Below the pieces are notes generated by a model. It had not been told where the DNA came from and did not search any database. It saw only the letters and a list, made by a program, of their open reading frames with translations. Below are positions 54,224 through 63,113 of a stretch of 64,000 bases of DNA, piece after piece; within the stretch, counting starts at the first letter, position 1, and each line of letters opens with the position of its first letter. This stretch comes from Ignavibacteria bacterium (GTDB lineage Bacteria; Bacteroidota; Ignavibacteria; Ignavibacteriales; Melioribacteraceae), in NCBI GenBank assembly GCA_012719345.1, contig JAAYAN010000036.1, forward strand, positions 1 to 64,000. The letters run 5' to 3'. The translations under genes and the position numbers were made by a program.

Positions 54224-55587
54224 TACTTAATCCAGACCGTTTTAATATTAACAAATTCTTTTATTCCGTAATGCGATAATTCGCGTCCGTAACCCGAATT
54301 ATTTATCCCGCCGAAAGGTAGCCGGGGATCGGATTTTACAATTCCGTTAACAAAAACAGATCCGGAATCTATTTGGGAAATTAATCTATCAGCTTTATGA
54401 GCATTACTTGTCCAAAGTGATGCGCCCAAACCGAAAGAAGTATCATTAGCTATTTTCACTGCTTCATCTTCATTTGCAGCTTGAATAATTACTGCAACCG
54501 GACCGAATAATTCTTCGGAATAAGCCGGCATTTCTTTAGTAACTTCCGATAATATCATCGGTTGGAAAAAGAATCCTTTATCGGGGATAGGAATGTTTTT
54601 CGTTAGAATTTTTGCGCCTGCTTTAATGGAATCATTAACCTGTTTCTGAAGCTCATCTGCAAATTCTTTTTTGGCAAGAGGTCCCAATTCAGTTTCAAAT
54701 TCCATTGGATTCCCAATTTTCAATGATTCCATTTTTTTTAAAAATCCAGGAATGAACTTATCAGCAGCTTTTCCCACTGTAATAAATCTTTTTGCAGCGA
54801 TGCAGGATTGTCCGTTATTTAAAATCCTTCCGGTAACTGCTCCATTTATTGCTGCATCAAAATCGGCATCTTCAAAAATTATAAAAGGATCGCTTCCGCC
54901 CAGTTCCAGTACAACTTTTTTTAAGTTTCTTCCGGAGATTGCTGCAACCTCTCGACCGGCAGGTTCGCTGCCAGTTAGTGTAACCGCTTTAACCAGCGGA
55001 TTTTCGATAACTCTTTTAACTTTGGAAGAAGAAATCTGCAATGTACGAAAAATGTTTTCGGGGAAACCTGATTCCCGGAAAATCCTTTCAATTTCAAGAG
55101 CACATTGAGTAACATTTGAAGAATGCTTTAACAAAGCGGCATTTCCAGCCATCAGAGTTGGTGCAGCAAACCGGAAAACCTGCCAGAACGGAAAATTCCA
55201 AGGCATTATTGCCAATATAATGCCCAGGGGATTATAAGTTATATAGCTTTGTGATGCATCGGTCTCCACGAATTCATTTTTTAAAAACTCTACACCATTT
55301 AAAGCATAATATTCGCAAACCCAGGAACATTTAAGAATTTCAGCTTCCGCCTGTTTAATAGGTTTTCCCATTTCGGAAGTAATCACTTTAGCGAGAAAAT
55401 CTTTTTCGGAAATCAATTTTTCGGATGCTTTTAGCAAACACTTTTTCCGGGAATCGAAAGTAGAATATTTCCAATGAAGCCAGTTGTTTTCCGTATTAAT
55501 AATTATATCATCAACCGTTACATCGGTAAATTCTTCGAAAACCGAAATAATCTTTTCTGTTGCTGGATTAATTGAAATTAAGCTCAT
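54223..55587 (-). CDS. NAD(P)-dependent aldehyde dehydrogenase (succinate-semialdehyde type)
   Basis: A 454-residue ALDH-superfamily enzyme. The general base is the Glu in LELGGSDPFIIFEDAD and the catalytic nucleophile is the Cys in NNGQSCIAAKRF. The cofactor-binding PWNFPFWQVFR and TGSEPAGREVA segments are complete. The overall pattern (INPATEKII opening, LPFGGINNSGYGRE close) is that of succinate-semialdehyde dehydrogenases (GabD-like). No GABA transaminase gene is in the neighbourhood. It is followed directly by tag. Confidence 0.9.
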   Translation of the reverse strand: MSLISINPATEKIISVFEEFTDVTVDDIIINTENNWLHWKYSTFDSRKKCLLKASEKLISEKDFLAKVITSEMGKPIKQAEAEILKCSWVCEYYALNGVEFLKNEFVETDASQSYITYNPLGIILAIMPWNFPFWQVFRFAAPTLMAGNAALLKHSSNVTQCALEIERIFRESGFPENIFRTLQISSSKVKRVIENPLVKAVTLTGSEPAGREVAAISGRNLKKVVLELGGSDPFIIFEDADFDAAINGAVTGRILNNGQSCIAAKRFITVGKAADKFIPGFLKKMESLKIGNPMEFETELGPLAKKEFADELQKQVNDSIKAGAKILTKNIPIPDKGFFFQPMILSEVTKEMPAYSEELFGPVAVIIQAANEDEAVKIANDTSFGLGASLWTSNAHKADRLISQIDSGSVFVNGIVKSDPRLPFGGINNSGYGRELSHYGIKEFVNIKTVWIK

Positions 55588-55601
55588 AGTAATTTAGGTA
55601 A

Positions 55602-56273
55602 TTAAAAAGGTTGCAACTCACCGTCAACGTACCCTTCGTAATGCATTACGGTACCGTCGTTATTCCACCAAGTAAAAACGCCGTTTCTTTGATTTTTCCG
55701 GAAACTGCCTTCTTCTTTTTTTGTACCGTTTGGATACCAGCAGGTATATTTTCCATTTCGTTCGCCGCTAACATAAGTCCATTCTTTAAACTTTTTACCG
55801 TTTTCGTAATATTCTGTTACCAGTCCTTGGAGACGTGCATTATAATAATTTTCGCGCTTTCTGACTTCTCCATTTTTATAGTATTCTACAATTTCACCGA
55901 GTTTTACATTGTTTGAGTAGTTTCCTGTACTTTTCAATTCGCCTGTTTCATACCATTCTTTATATTCTCCCTGAAGTTTTCCATCCTGGTAATTTAATTG
56001 GCTTTCGAGATTTCCGTTACTGTACCAGCTTGAAAATTTTCCGTCAAGAATTCCGGCAGAATAATTGGCTTCGGATTTAACAGCTTTTTTTTCGATATTA
56101 GCAACATTGGTTTTCACTCTGTTGGAATGATATGCTATTAAAGTTCCTGTAAATGGATAATCTTCTCCTTTTATATAAACAAGGTTCCCTTTAACAATAA
56201 TATCATCGGAGGATACTTGTTTATCGCAGGATAGAATAAAAAATGATACAAATATTATAAAAAAAATTCTCAT
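55602..56273 (-). CDS. MORN/YwqK-like repeat lipoprotein
   Basis: A 223-residue lipoprotein: short signal peptide with Cys16 (FILSCDKQ). About six imperfect 22-25-residue repeats of the type DGKLQGEYKEWYETGELKS follow; in these MORN-type repeats aromatic and Gly positions recur. They form beta-hairpin stacks and are used as binding or adhesion surfaces. No antitoxin is adjacent, although YwqK proteins in Bacillus act as an immunity-associated factor. It ends 14 bases before the ALDH gene. Confidence 0.82.
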   Translation of the reverse strand: MRIFFIIFVSFFILSCDKQVSSDDIIVKGNLVYIKGEDYPFTGTLIAYHSNRVKTNVANIEKKAVKSEANYSAGILDGKFSSWYSNGNLESQLNYQDGKLQGEYKEWYETGELKSTGNYSNNVKLGEIVEYYKNGEVRKRENYYNARLQGLVTEYYENGKKFKEWTYVSGERNGKYTCWYPNGTKKEEGSFRKNQRNGVFTWWNNDGTVMHYEGYVDGELQPF

Positions 56274-56407
56274 GTATTAAATGTTCTTTACGATTATAAC
56301 AAATATAATATAATTATTTATTCATTGGAAAAATATTTAACAATAATTTCTAATAAATATTAGTTCTGCAAATAAAAACATTTTTATTAAAAAATTGCGT
56401 GGAAAAT

Positions 56408-57751
56408 ATGCCAAAACAAAAAAATCCTAAAACATTTATTCTGGACACAAATGTAATTTTGCACGATCCTTCCTGCTTAACACAATTTCAGGAAAATGAT
56501 ATTGTAATACCTTTGGTTGTAATTGAAGAAATTGATCATTTTAAACGCGGAAGCCAGGTTATTAATCTAAATGCCCGCGAGTTTACCCGCACGCTTGATA
56601 ATCTTACAGGAAAAGATATTTTTAACGGCGGAATTCCGATAGGGGAAGGCAAGGGTAAAGTAAGGATTCATATTACTAAAGGTCTGGCAAAAGAAATTCA
56701 CGAAGCTTTCCGTGAGGATAACCCCGATCATCGTATTTTAAGTGCGGCTTTTGAAATTTACAAAAATTCAACTGACAAGAAAAAAGTGATTTTAGTCAGC
56801 AAGGATGTGAACTTAAGAATGAAAGCGAAAGCTTTGGGCATTTTAGCAGAAGATTACACAACAGACAGAATTACAAATGTGGAAGAACTTTACAGCGGAA
56901 AAGAACTGGTGGAGAATTTTGATGATGATATTCTTCAGAAATTTTTCCACGTTCCTTTCGAAATTCCATCCGAAGAAATTTTGCCGAAAATTAAAGCAGA
57001 AATTGTTGCAAATAAATATTACATTCTGCGGAATAATTACCGGTCGGCACTCACAAATCTTAATCATACCAAGACGTTTTTTAAAAAGATTGACAAAGTG
57101 GGAGTTTATGGTATAATGCCCCGAAATTCCGAACAGACATTTGCTATTGATGCACTTATTAATCCGGAAATTCCATTGGTAACTCTTACGGGTAAAGCCG
57201 GTACCGGAAAAACTCTGCTTGCGCTTGCAAGTGCTCTCGAAGCAAAAAAACATTACCGCCAGATTTATATAGCGCGTCCGATTGTGCCTTTAAGCAATAA
57301 AGATATTGGCTATTTGCCCGGTGATGTTGAAAGTAAATTGGGCCCTTATATGCAGCCATTGTGGGATAATTTGAAAGTAATTCAAGATCAATACAGCGAT
57401 ACGGATAAAAATTTTATTACAATTGCAAATATGATTAAAGATCAAAAACTGGTAATCGAACCTCTTAGTTATATAAGAGGACGAAGCCTGCAGCGTATCT
57501 TTTTTATTGTGGATGAAGCCCAAAATCTTACTCCTCACGAAGTAAAAACGATAATTACACGTGCCGGAGAAGGAGCTAAAATTGTATTAACAGGAGATAT
57601 ATACCAGATAGACCACCCATATCTAGATTCGCAATCGAACGGCTTGTCGTATTTAATTGATAAGTTTAAGGGACAATCGCTATATGCTCATATTAATTTA
57701 GAAAAAGGAGAGAGATCGGAGCTGGCAGAACTTGCAAGTAATTTATTATAA
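56408..57751 (+). CDS. PIN-PhoH fusion ATPase (PhoH2/YlaK-like)
   Basis: A 447-residue protein. The N-terminal PIN nuclease domain (residues 1-135) has TFILDTNVILHDP and conserved acidic residues, and the C-terminal PhoH ATPase has Walker A (TGKAGTGKTLLALA) and Walker B (IFFIVDEAQNLTP). PhoH2 proteins of this architecture are sequence-specific RNA helicase-ribonucleases. Neither the GTG at 56399 nor ATG 56408 has a strong ribosome-binding site; the ATG is slightly better placed. Monocistronic. Confidence 0.93.
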   Translation: MPKQKNPKTFILDTNVILHDPSCLTQFQENDIVIPLVVIEEIDHFKRGSQVINLNAREFTRTLDNLTGKDIFNGGIPIGEGKGKVRIHITKGLAKEIHEAFREDNPDHRILSAAFEIYKNSTDKKKVILVSKDVNLRMKAKALGILAEDYTTDRITNVEELYSGKELVENFDDDILQKFFHVPFEIPSEEILPKIKAEIVANKYYILRNNYRSALTNLNHTKTFFKKIDKVGVYGIMPRNSEQTFAIDALINPEIPLVTLTGKAGTGKTLLALASALEAKKHYRQIYIARPIVPLSNKDIGYLPGDVESKLGPYMQPLWDNLKVIQDQYSDTDKNFITIANMIKDQKLVIEPLSYIRGRSLQRIFFIVDEAQNLTPHEVKTIITRAGEGAKIVLTGDIYQIDHPYLDSQSNGLSYLIDKFKGQSLYAHINLEKGERSELAELASNLL

Positions 57752-57822
57752 TTAATTAGCAATTGAATATATAAGAAATTAATGCTATCTTAATTTTGAG
57801 TTTCTCAAAACGAGGAGGCAGT

Positions 57823-58119
57823 ATGAAAACTTATATCTTGTTTACAAAACTTTCACCTGAAATTGCAAAAAAAGTTAAGGATCGTTCTATTTTAGGAAGA
57901 CATTGGCTGGAGCAGGTAAAGGAAAAGTGTCCGTCGGTTAAGTTTGTTAATCATTATGCATTGCTTGGTAAATACGATTTTATGGATATTTACGAAGCTC
58001 CCGATGATGAAACTGCCGTAAAAGTCTCTCTTATAAGCCGGGCAAACGGAGCGGAAACTGCTGAAAGTTTATCTGCAATTTCGTACAAGAATTTTTTGGA
58101 GCTTACTAAAGAAATTTGA
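57823..58119 (+). CDS. GYD-domain protein
   Basis: A 98-residue protein of the GYD family (ferredoxin-like fold, often dimeric). The sequence runs YILFTKLSPEIAKKVKDR, and the characteristic GKYDFMDIYEAPDDETAVKVSL block stands where other members have GxYDxVxxxEAPD. GAGGAGG lies 6 bases before the ATG. Role unknown; members often accompany transport or metabolic genes. The reading frame upstream to 57796 is not part of the gene. Confidence 0.85.
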   Translation: MKTYILFTKLSPEIAKKVKDRSILGRHWLEQVKEKCPSVKFVNHYALLGKYDFMDIYEAPDDETAVKVSLISRANGAETAESLSAISYKNFLELTKEI

Positions 58120-58227
58120 TTTTACAGAATTTTTATTTTTTTAAAAAAAAATAAAATTTAATTAATTGCTGCTGTTCATTTTTTTATTCTTTGAAGAAAC
58201 ATAAACAAAACTGTTTCAGGAGGGAAT

Positions 58228-58686
58228 ATGAGTATAATGGAGCAAACAAAATATGTTTTTCATTTAGCGCAAAACATTCATTCGCATCTCAGCAAAATTT
58301 ATCATACTGTTGGCAACAGTACAGACCGTGAAAGACTGAAACTTCTTCTTGAGTATATGAGCAGTCAGGAAAAAATTCTTAAATCGTGCATCGAAGAATA
58401 TGAAAATTCTCTTTCTCGAAAGGTACTTAACACTTGGTTTAAGTATGTGCCAAAAGATATCGAAATTGATTATTCGAAAATATTAAGTGTAAATTCAGGT
58501 ACCGATATTGATGATATTATTACACTTGCTTTGGATATTGATGATAAATTGATTTCTATGTATTCCGAGATGGCGGAGCACAGCGATTGCGAAAGTGTTA
58601 AGGATGCATTTTCGAATCTTGTACAGCTTGAGCAGCAAAATAAAAAAAATTTGGTAAGAAGTTATATGCGATTTGAAGATATTTAA
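58228..58686 (+). CDS. Hypothetical all-helical protein (ferritin-like)
   Basis: A 152-residue protein predicted to be a helical bundle. Residues 1-60 and 95-150 are amphipathic helices rich in Glu and His (HLAQNIHSHLSKIYH, LLEYMSSQEKILKSCIEEYE, MYSEMAEHSDCESVKDAF). The layout resembles rubrerythrin/ferritin-like proteins, but the paired ExxH metal sites are not clear. A CAGGAGGG ribosome-binding site is strong. Follows GYD on the same strand after 108 bases. Function unknown. Confidence 0.65.
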   Translation: MSIMEQTKYVFHLAQNIHSHLSKIYHTVGNSTDRERLKLLLEYMSSQEKILKSCIEEYENSLSRKVLNTWFKYVPKDIEIDYSKILSVNSGTDIDDIITLALDIDDKLISMYSEMAEHSDCESVKDAFSNLVQLEQQNKKNLVRSYMRFEDI

Positions 58687-58702
58687 TCATTTGAAAAGAA
58701 TG

Positions 58703-58744
58703 TGGTTTGATTTGACTGAAAATCAAACAGTAGAAATCAAACCA
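58703..58744. terminator. Bidirectional terminator-like nested hairpin
   Basis: TGGTTTGATTT/AAATCAAACCA is an 11-bp inverted repeat between convergent genes, with a further inner TTTGATTT/AAATCAAA pairing option. Confidence 0.65.
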
Positions 58745-58756
58745 TATTCATATTTA

Positions 58757-59455
58757 TTAAAAATAATAATCAACACCGATATTAACTGTTAATAAATCCA
58801 TTGTGGATTTATTAACGTAATAATCAACGGCTCCGTTTGCAGGATTTATCACTATCCCGCCTACAGTCAGATATTCAGATTCTGAACTCCATAAGTAACG
58901 GCATTTTAAATTTAAGTACAAAATACCTTTTTCATCCGGATTATTCCATACTTTAATAAGCATTCCTCCGCCTATACCGTAACTCCAGCTCCAATCGTCA
59001 AAATTAGTGGATTCAGCAATGTTTTCGTCGTTACCCCAGTCGCGTTCGCTTTTTACTTCTGTTGTTGTAAAAATATAATTACCGCCTCCGAGAACTTCAA
59101 AATAAGGTCGCCAAGTACCTGTAAAAGGAGCTATTTGTAATAGTAAATGCATATTAGCAATACTGTTGTTTCTGTTAACATCAACTCTTATATCAGGAAT
59201 TGTGTGGCTTAATGGTCTGGACTGGCTTTCTCTGCCGTAATTCAAATATCCGAAATTTAATCCGAGAGTTACAGGTCTTTGCTTATTCGGTTCCCAAAAA
59301 GTACCGTGAATTTCAAGTCCGTAACCGAGTTTATCTGTGTTAGATTTAAATTCATTTTTCGGTATTCCAATTACAAAACTGCCCCCGACGGTTTGTGCGT
59401 AGTTTATGCTACAGGCAGTGATTAAAAAAACAAACAGAATCTTTAGGTTTCTCAT
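58757..59455 (-). CDS. Outer-membrane beta-barrel protein
   Basis: A 232-residue protein with a signal peptide (residues 1-20, CSINYAQTVGG). A run of amphipathic beta strands follows, with aromatic girdles (GLNFGYLNYG, YFEVLGGGNYIFTT, DWSWSYGIGGGMLIKVW), and the sequence ends in DYYF with the C-terminal Phe expected for BAM substrates. Resembles OmpW/OmpA-barrel small porins. GGAG 6 bases before ATG 59455 supports this start over ATG 59467. Function unknown. Confidence 0.78.
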   Translation of the reverse strand: MRNLKILFVFLITACSINYAQTVGGSFVIGIPKNEFKSNTDKLGYGLEIHGTFWEPNKQRPVTLGLNFGYLNYGRESQSRPLSHTIPDIRVDVNRNNSIANMHLLLQIAPFTGTWRPYFEVLGGGNYIFTTTEVKSERDWGNDENIAESTNFDDWSWSYGIGGGMLIKVWNNPDEKGILYLNLKCRYLWSSESEYLTVGGIVINPANGAVDYYVNKSTMDLLTVNIGVDYYF

Positions 59456-59471
59456 AAATTGCTCCACTATA

Positions 59472-60089
59472 TTATATTTTTATTTCGTCACTAAAAACAA
59501 CATCATCTTTGTATGCTTTATCTAACAGAAGCTGGTATTTTTTCCAGCTTATTTCAACTGCTCCGAACATTTTTAAGTGTTCAGTTTGAAATTGCACATC
59601 CAGCAAAGAGAAATTATTTTTTACCAAATGTTTTATTAAAACAGCTAATGCACATTTCGAAGCTTGCGGCACCTTTGAAAACATTGATTCGCCAAAAAAG
59701 GCTCCTTTATATGATATTCCGTAAAGTCCGCCGGTTAAAATCGAATTCTGGTAAACACCAATACTTTTCACAAATCCAAATTCCAATAGTTTAGAATATG
59801 CTGATATCAATTCTTTGCTTATCCAGGTTTCGTTGCGCTGAGCGCAAGCATTAATGATAGCCATTGTATTTATATTCGCCTTATACACAAAATCCGTGCC
59901 GGATATAAATGTTTTCAATGAACGGGGTATATTGAAGTTATTAAGTGGAATTACAGTTCTGACTTTAGGCTGATACCAATTTATTATGCTGTTTTCATCA
60001 GCCATAGGAAATGCTCCGCTTGCATAGAGCATAATCATATTTTCAGGCTCGAGCCATTTTTTTATATCTTGAGGAAGGCCGTAACTCAT
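59472..60089 (-). CDS. aat: Leucyl/phenylalanyl-tRNA-protein transferase
   Basis: Adds Leu or Phe to proteins with N-terminal Arg or Lys, marking them for ClpS/ClpAP degradation. The family pattern YASGAFPMADENSIINWYQPKVRTVIPL is present near the N-terminus, and GLYGISYKGAFFGESMFSKVPQASK is a catalytic signature. The 205-residue length is normal. It starts upstream of the beta-barrel gene on the same strand. Confidence 0.96.
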   Translation of the reverse strand: MSYGLPQDIKKWLEPENMIMLYASGAFPMADENSIINWYQPKVRTVIPLNNFNIPRSLKTFISGTDFVYKANINTMAIINACAQRNETWISKELISAYSKLLEFGFVKSIGVYQNSILTGGLYGISYKGAFFGESMFSKVPQASKCALAVLIKHLVKNNFSLLDVQFQTEHLKMFGAVEISWKKYQLLLDKAYKDDVVFSDEIKI

Positions 60090-60130
60090 TATTCAATTTA
60101 AATTATAATGAGCAAAAATAATAAAAAAAA

Positions 60131-60727
60131 TTATTTCAAGGAATCTGTTTGCGGTTTTGGGTTGAAAGCCTGGCAGTAATCCTGAATTAAAACATAGGCG
60201 CGTTTGTCGCCAAGTTCACCGGCTTTACTCCAATCGAGGCAGGCAGAATCGAGATAATTAAGCTGATAAAGAGCAATTCCCCGGTTTATATAAATTTCTG
60301 CTTCTGCCGGCTTAAATTCGATAGCTTTAGTATAATCGGCAATTGCACCTCTGAAATCGCCAAGTTCAACTTTTGCCAAAGCTCTGTTATTATATGCCAT
60401 TGAGTTTTGGGCGTTTAATATTATAAGCTGGGTATAATCTTTAATTGCTTTACTGAAATCACCCAGATTGTGATAAGCTACCGCTCTATTATTATAAGCA
60501 ATAGAATCTTCGGGATTTATTTCAATTGCCATAGAAAAATCTTCAATCGCCCCTTCGTAATCACCGCTGTCAGCTTTCATAAATCCGCTTTTTAAAAGTG
60601 ATGAACTGCGGTCTGTTTTTGTTTCAATTTTTTCTTCGCTGCAGGAAATCAATGAAAAAGAAAAAACAAACAGTACTATATAAAGTAATGAGCTTAAATT
60701 TAAACCAGACATTTTTAGAGGAAGCAT
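60131..60727 (-). CDS. TPR-repeat lipoprotein
   Basis: A 198-residue lipoprotein (183-residue core if started at ATG 60712). The signal peptide ends in SFSLISCSEEK. Three to four TPR units follow (YEGAIEDFSMAIEINPEDSIAYNNRAVAYHNLGDFSKAIKDYTQLI and two more), and the C-terminus is short. Such proteins bind peptides or assemble envelope complexes. No ribosome-binding site singles out the start, so ATG 60712 is a fair alternative. The downstream aat is 41 bases away. Confidence 0.82.
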   Translation of the reverse strand: MLPLKMSGLNLSSLLYIVLFVFSFSLISCSEEKIETKTDRSSSLLKSGFMKADSGDYEGAIEDFSMAIEINPEDSIAYNNRAVAYHNLGDFSKAIKDYTQLIILNAQNSMAYNNRALAKVELGDFRGAIADYTKAIEFKPAEAEIYINRGIALYQLNYLDSACLDWSKAGELGDKRAYVLIQDYCQAFNPKPQTDSLK

Positions 60728-60841
60728 AGATTTATATCGCCAAAAAAATTATTAAACTATTGAAATAATCGGATTTGTTAAACGTTTCTTTAACAAAAAA
60801 AATATTATTTTTATGAATGATTTAATGCAAAAAAGAGAAAA

Positions 60842-61762
60842 TTGAACCAGCCGAAAATTGCTTATCTATATGCTGCCGCTGCTGTATTCCTTTGGTCTAC
60901 TGTTGCCACAGCATTTAAATTTACGCTTGAAGGGATGAATTATATTCAATTGGTTTTTTATTCATCTTCGGTAAGCACAATAATTTTATTAATAACTTCG
61001 GCAGTAATATTTAAGATTGATTATAAAAGTATAATAAGCTCCAAAAATTTATTTTGGAATATATTCACAGGGTTTCTAAATCCTTTTTTATACTATTTGG
61101 TTTTATTCAAAGCCTATTCAATTCTGCCGGCACAGGAAGCTCAGCCTCTTAATTACACCTGGCCTGTTGTAGTTTCAATTTCATCTGTAATTTTTCTTAA
61201 GAATAAATTCTCGGCTATAACTTTTGCCGGCTTACTTATTGCATTTAGCGGTGTTATTATTATTGCAGTACGCGGGGATTTCAATAATTTACACTTCGAA
61301 AATCCTTTAGGGGTTTTTCTATCAACCGGCAGTTCTATAATTTGGGCAAGTTATTGGATTATCAATCTTAAAATAAAAAATGATCCGGTAATTGTTCTTT
61401 TACGCTCATTTATTGCAGGCACAATATTTTCGTTTTTGTTCTTGTTAAGCACGGATTCCCTGGCTTTAAATGAGCCTGTGTATATTTTAGGAGCAGTTTA
61501 TATTGGAATTTTTGAGATGGGAATAACATTTCTTTTATGGATGAAAGCATTGCAGTATTCCGCAGATAAAACCAAAATATCCTCAATGGCATATTTGTCA
61601 CCGTTTTTATCTTTAATGTTTATTGCAATTGTTTTGGGGGAAAAAATTAAAATGTATTCAGTTATCGGATTAATCTTTATTGTATGCGGTATCTTAATAC
61701 AAAATATCAGGTCTGTTAAACGGATTCAACGAAACGGCTCTAATATTTTTAATAAATGTTAA
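60842..61762 (+). CDS. EamA/DMT-family exporter
   Basis: A 306-residue drug/metabolite transporter with ten predicted membrane spans in two EamA repeats. The first (residues about 5-135) contains AYLYAAAAVFLWSTVATAFK and the second GVFLSTGSSIIWASYWIINL. The N-terminal span requires the UUG start at 60842; the next ATG lies within the second helix. A 10-codon reading frame (ATG 60813) ends in TGA that overlaps the UUG, which may aid initiation. Substrate unknown. Confidence 0.85.
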   Translation: MNQPKIAYLYAAAAVFLWSTVATAFKFTLEGMNYIQLVFYSSSVSTIILLITSAVIFKIDYKSIISSKNLFWNIFTGFLNPFLYYLVLFKAYSILPAQEAQPLNYTWPVVVSISSVIFLKNKFSAITFAGLLIAFSGVIIIAVRGDFNNLHFENPLGVFLSTGSSIIWASYWIINLKIKNDPVIVLLRSFIAGTIFSFLFLLSTDSLALNEPVYILGAVYIGIFEMGITFLLWMKALQYSADKTKISSMAYLSPFLSLMFIAIVLGEKIKMYSVIGLIFIVCGILIQNIRSVKRIQRNGSNIFNKC

Positions 61763-61913
61763 AATATTAAGGGATTGTTGATATATTGAAATAAATCATT
61801 TTGAAATAGAAAAAAGAATACTTATGTTTAATTTGTAAATGGTTTGTTAGACGTAAAGAATACAAGCCGTTTATTTTAAGTAATTATTTTTTAATGTTTT
61901 ACAGGAGTTTTAA

Positions 61914-62126
61914 ATGGCAGAACGTCAAGAGGGGACTGTTAAATGGTTTAACAGCTCAAAGGGGTACGGTTTCATTCAGAGACCAGAAGGCGAAGATGTA
62001 TTCGTACATTATCAGTCAATTATGGGTGAAGGATACCGTTCACTTGAAGAAGGCCAAAAAGTATTATTTGAAGTTAATCAGGGACAGAAGGGACCTCAAG
62101 CCAAGGAAGTGGAAGTCGTTAAATAA
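61914..62126 (+). CDS. csp: Cold-shock domain protein (CspA family)
   Basis: A 70-residue single-domain nucleic-acid-binding protein. The RNP1 motif KGYGFIQ and RNP2 motif VFVHY are intact in an OB fold (GTVKWFNSS start). It melts RNA secondary structure and binds ssRNA/ssDNA. The upstream 150 bases are A/T-rich and long for a leader, as in temperature-regulated csp genes. AGGAG sits 7 bases before the ATG. A terminator follows. Confidence 0.97.
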   Translation: MAERQEGTVKWFNSSKGYGFIQRPEGEDVFVHYQSIMGEGYRSLEEGQKVLFEVNQGQKGPQAKEVEVVK

Positions 62127-62143
62127 TATTTTAGCTTTTTTAC

Positions 62144-62171
62144 AGGCACCTTGCGGTGCCTTTTTTTTTTA
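62144..62171 (+). terminator. Rho-independent terminator of csp
   Basis: AGGCACC/GGTGCCT stem with a 4-base loop (TTGC) and a run of ten T. Confidence 0.93.
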
Positions 62172-62311
62172 TTTTTTAACTCAGATTAAATATTCTTATT
62201 ATAACTCCCAAAAAATTTTGCAATAATTTAACTTTTACAAGTTTAAAGTTGTTGCTGATAAAAATTAATAATAACATAGTAAGTTATAAATAAAATTATC
62301 AGAGGACGTAT

Positions 62312-63022
62312 ATGCGATCAGAAATCTTGATTGTTAAAAATATCTCACGGGAAGGTCCTGGAATTTTGCAAGAAATATTAGATGAAAAAAAGATATCGTA
62401 TAAAATAGTTGATTTATATAAAAATGAAAACTTGCCGGATCCCGAAAGCTTTTCGGCAGTTGTTGTTCTAGGAGGTCCGGACAGCGCCAATGATAAAAAT
62501 TTGAAAATGGAAAATGAACTTGAGTTTATTAAAAGGACGATAAATTTGGGAATTCCTTATCTTGGAATATGCCTGGGTTTGCAAACGCTTGTTAAATCTG
62601 CCGGCGGTAAAGTTATTAAAAGTCCGGTTAAAGAAATAGGGTTTAAAGATCCCGCCGGAAAAAATTTTGAAGTTGAACTGACTGAAAGCGGAAAAAAAGA
62701 TCTTCTTTTTAACGGATTAGGAAATAAGTTTAAGGTTTTTCATTTACATGGCGAAACTGTAGAGCTGACAAATGAAATGACCTTACTGGCAGAAGGAAAT
62801 TATTGCAGAAATCAGATAGTAAAATTCGGACGAAATGCTTACGGACTTCAATGCCATTTTGAACTTACCGGACAAATGTTCAATCAATGGCTTGATGAGG
62901 ATGCAGATTTGAAAGAAATGATGAGGGAAACCCTTACAAAGGATTATAAAAAGATTAAAACTGAATATGAAAATACCGGAAGAAAGCTTTTTGAAAATTT
63001 CATAAAAATATCAGGTTTTTAA
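62312..63022 (+). CDS. Class I glutamine amidotransferase-like protein
   Basis: A 236-residue GATase-1 domain protein. The nucleophile Cys is in YLGICLGLQTL, and the His-Glu of the triad occurs in GLQCHFELTG, which replaces the common GVQFHPE. An early VVLGGPDSAND block gives the oxyanion region. The stand-alone domain is like GuaA-like amidotransferases of unknown acceptor. AGAGGA is spaced 6 bases from the ATG. No synthetase partner is adjacent. Confidence 0.87.
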   Translation: MRSEILIVKNISREGPGILQEILDEKKISYKIVDLYKNENLPDPESFSAVVVLGGPDSANDKNLKMENELEFIKRTINLGIPYLGICLGLQTLVKSAGGKVIKSPVKEIGFKDPAGKNFEVELTESGKKDLLFNGLGNKFKVFHLHGETVELTNEMTLLAEGNYCRNQIVKFGRNAYGLQCHFELTGQMFNQWLDEDADLKEMMRETLTKDYKKIKTEYENTGRKLFENFIKISGF

Positions 63023-63113
63023 TAAAAAGGTGGTTTTTTTATTAACGAGGAGGTTTGATTTAAAAGTTTTTTATTACTTTTGTTCAATAATAAAAATTTA
63101 AAAATACAAAGGT

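Noticed and set aside
61894-62226. 110-residue frame overlapping the cold-shock gene
   Set aside because: It is a shadow of the csp gene with the terminator region translated; the csp frame has the CSD motifs and the ribosome-binding site.
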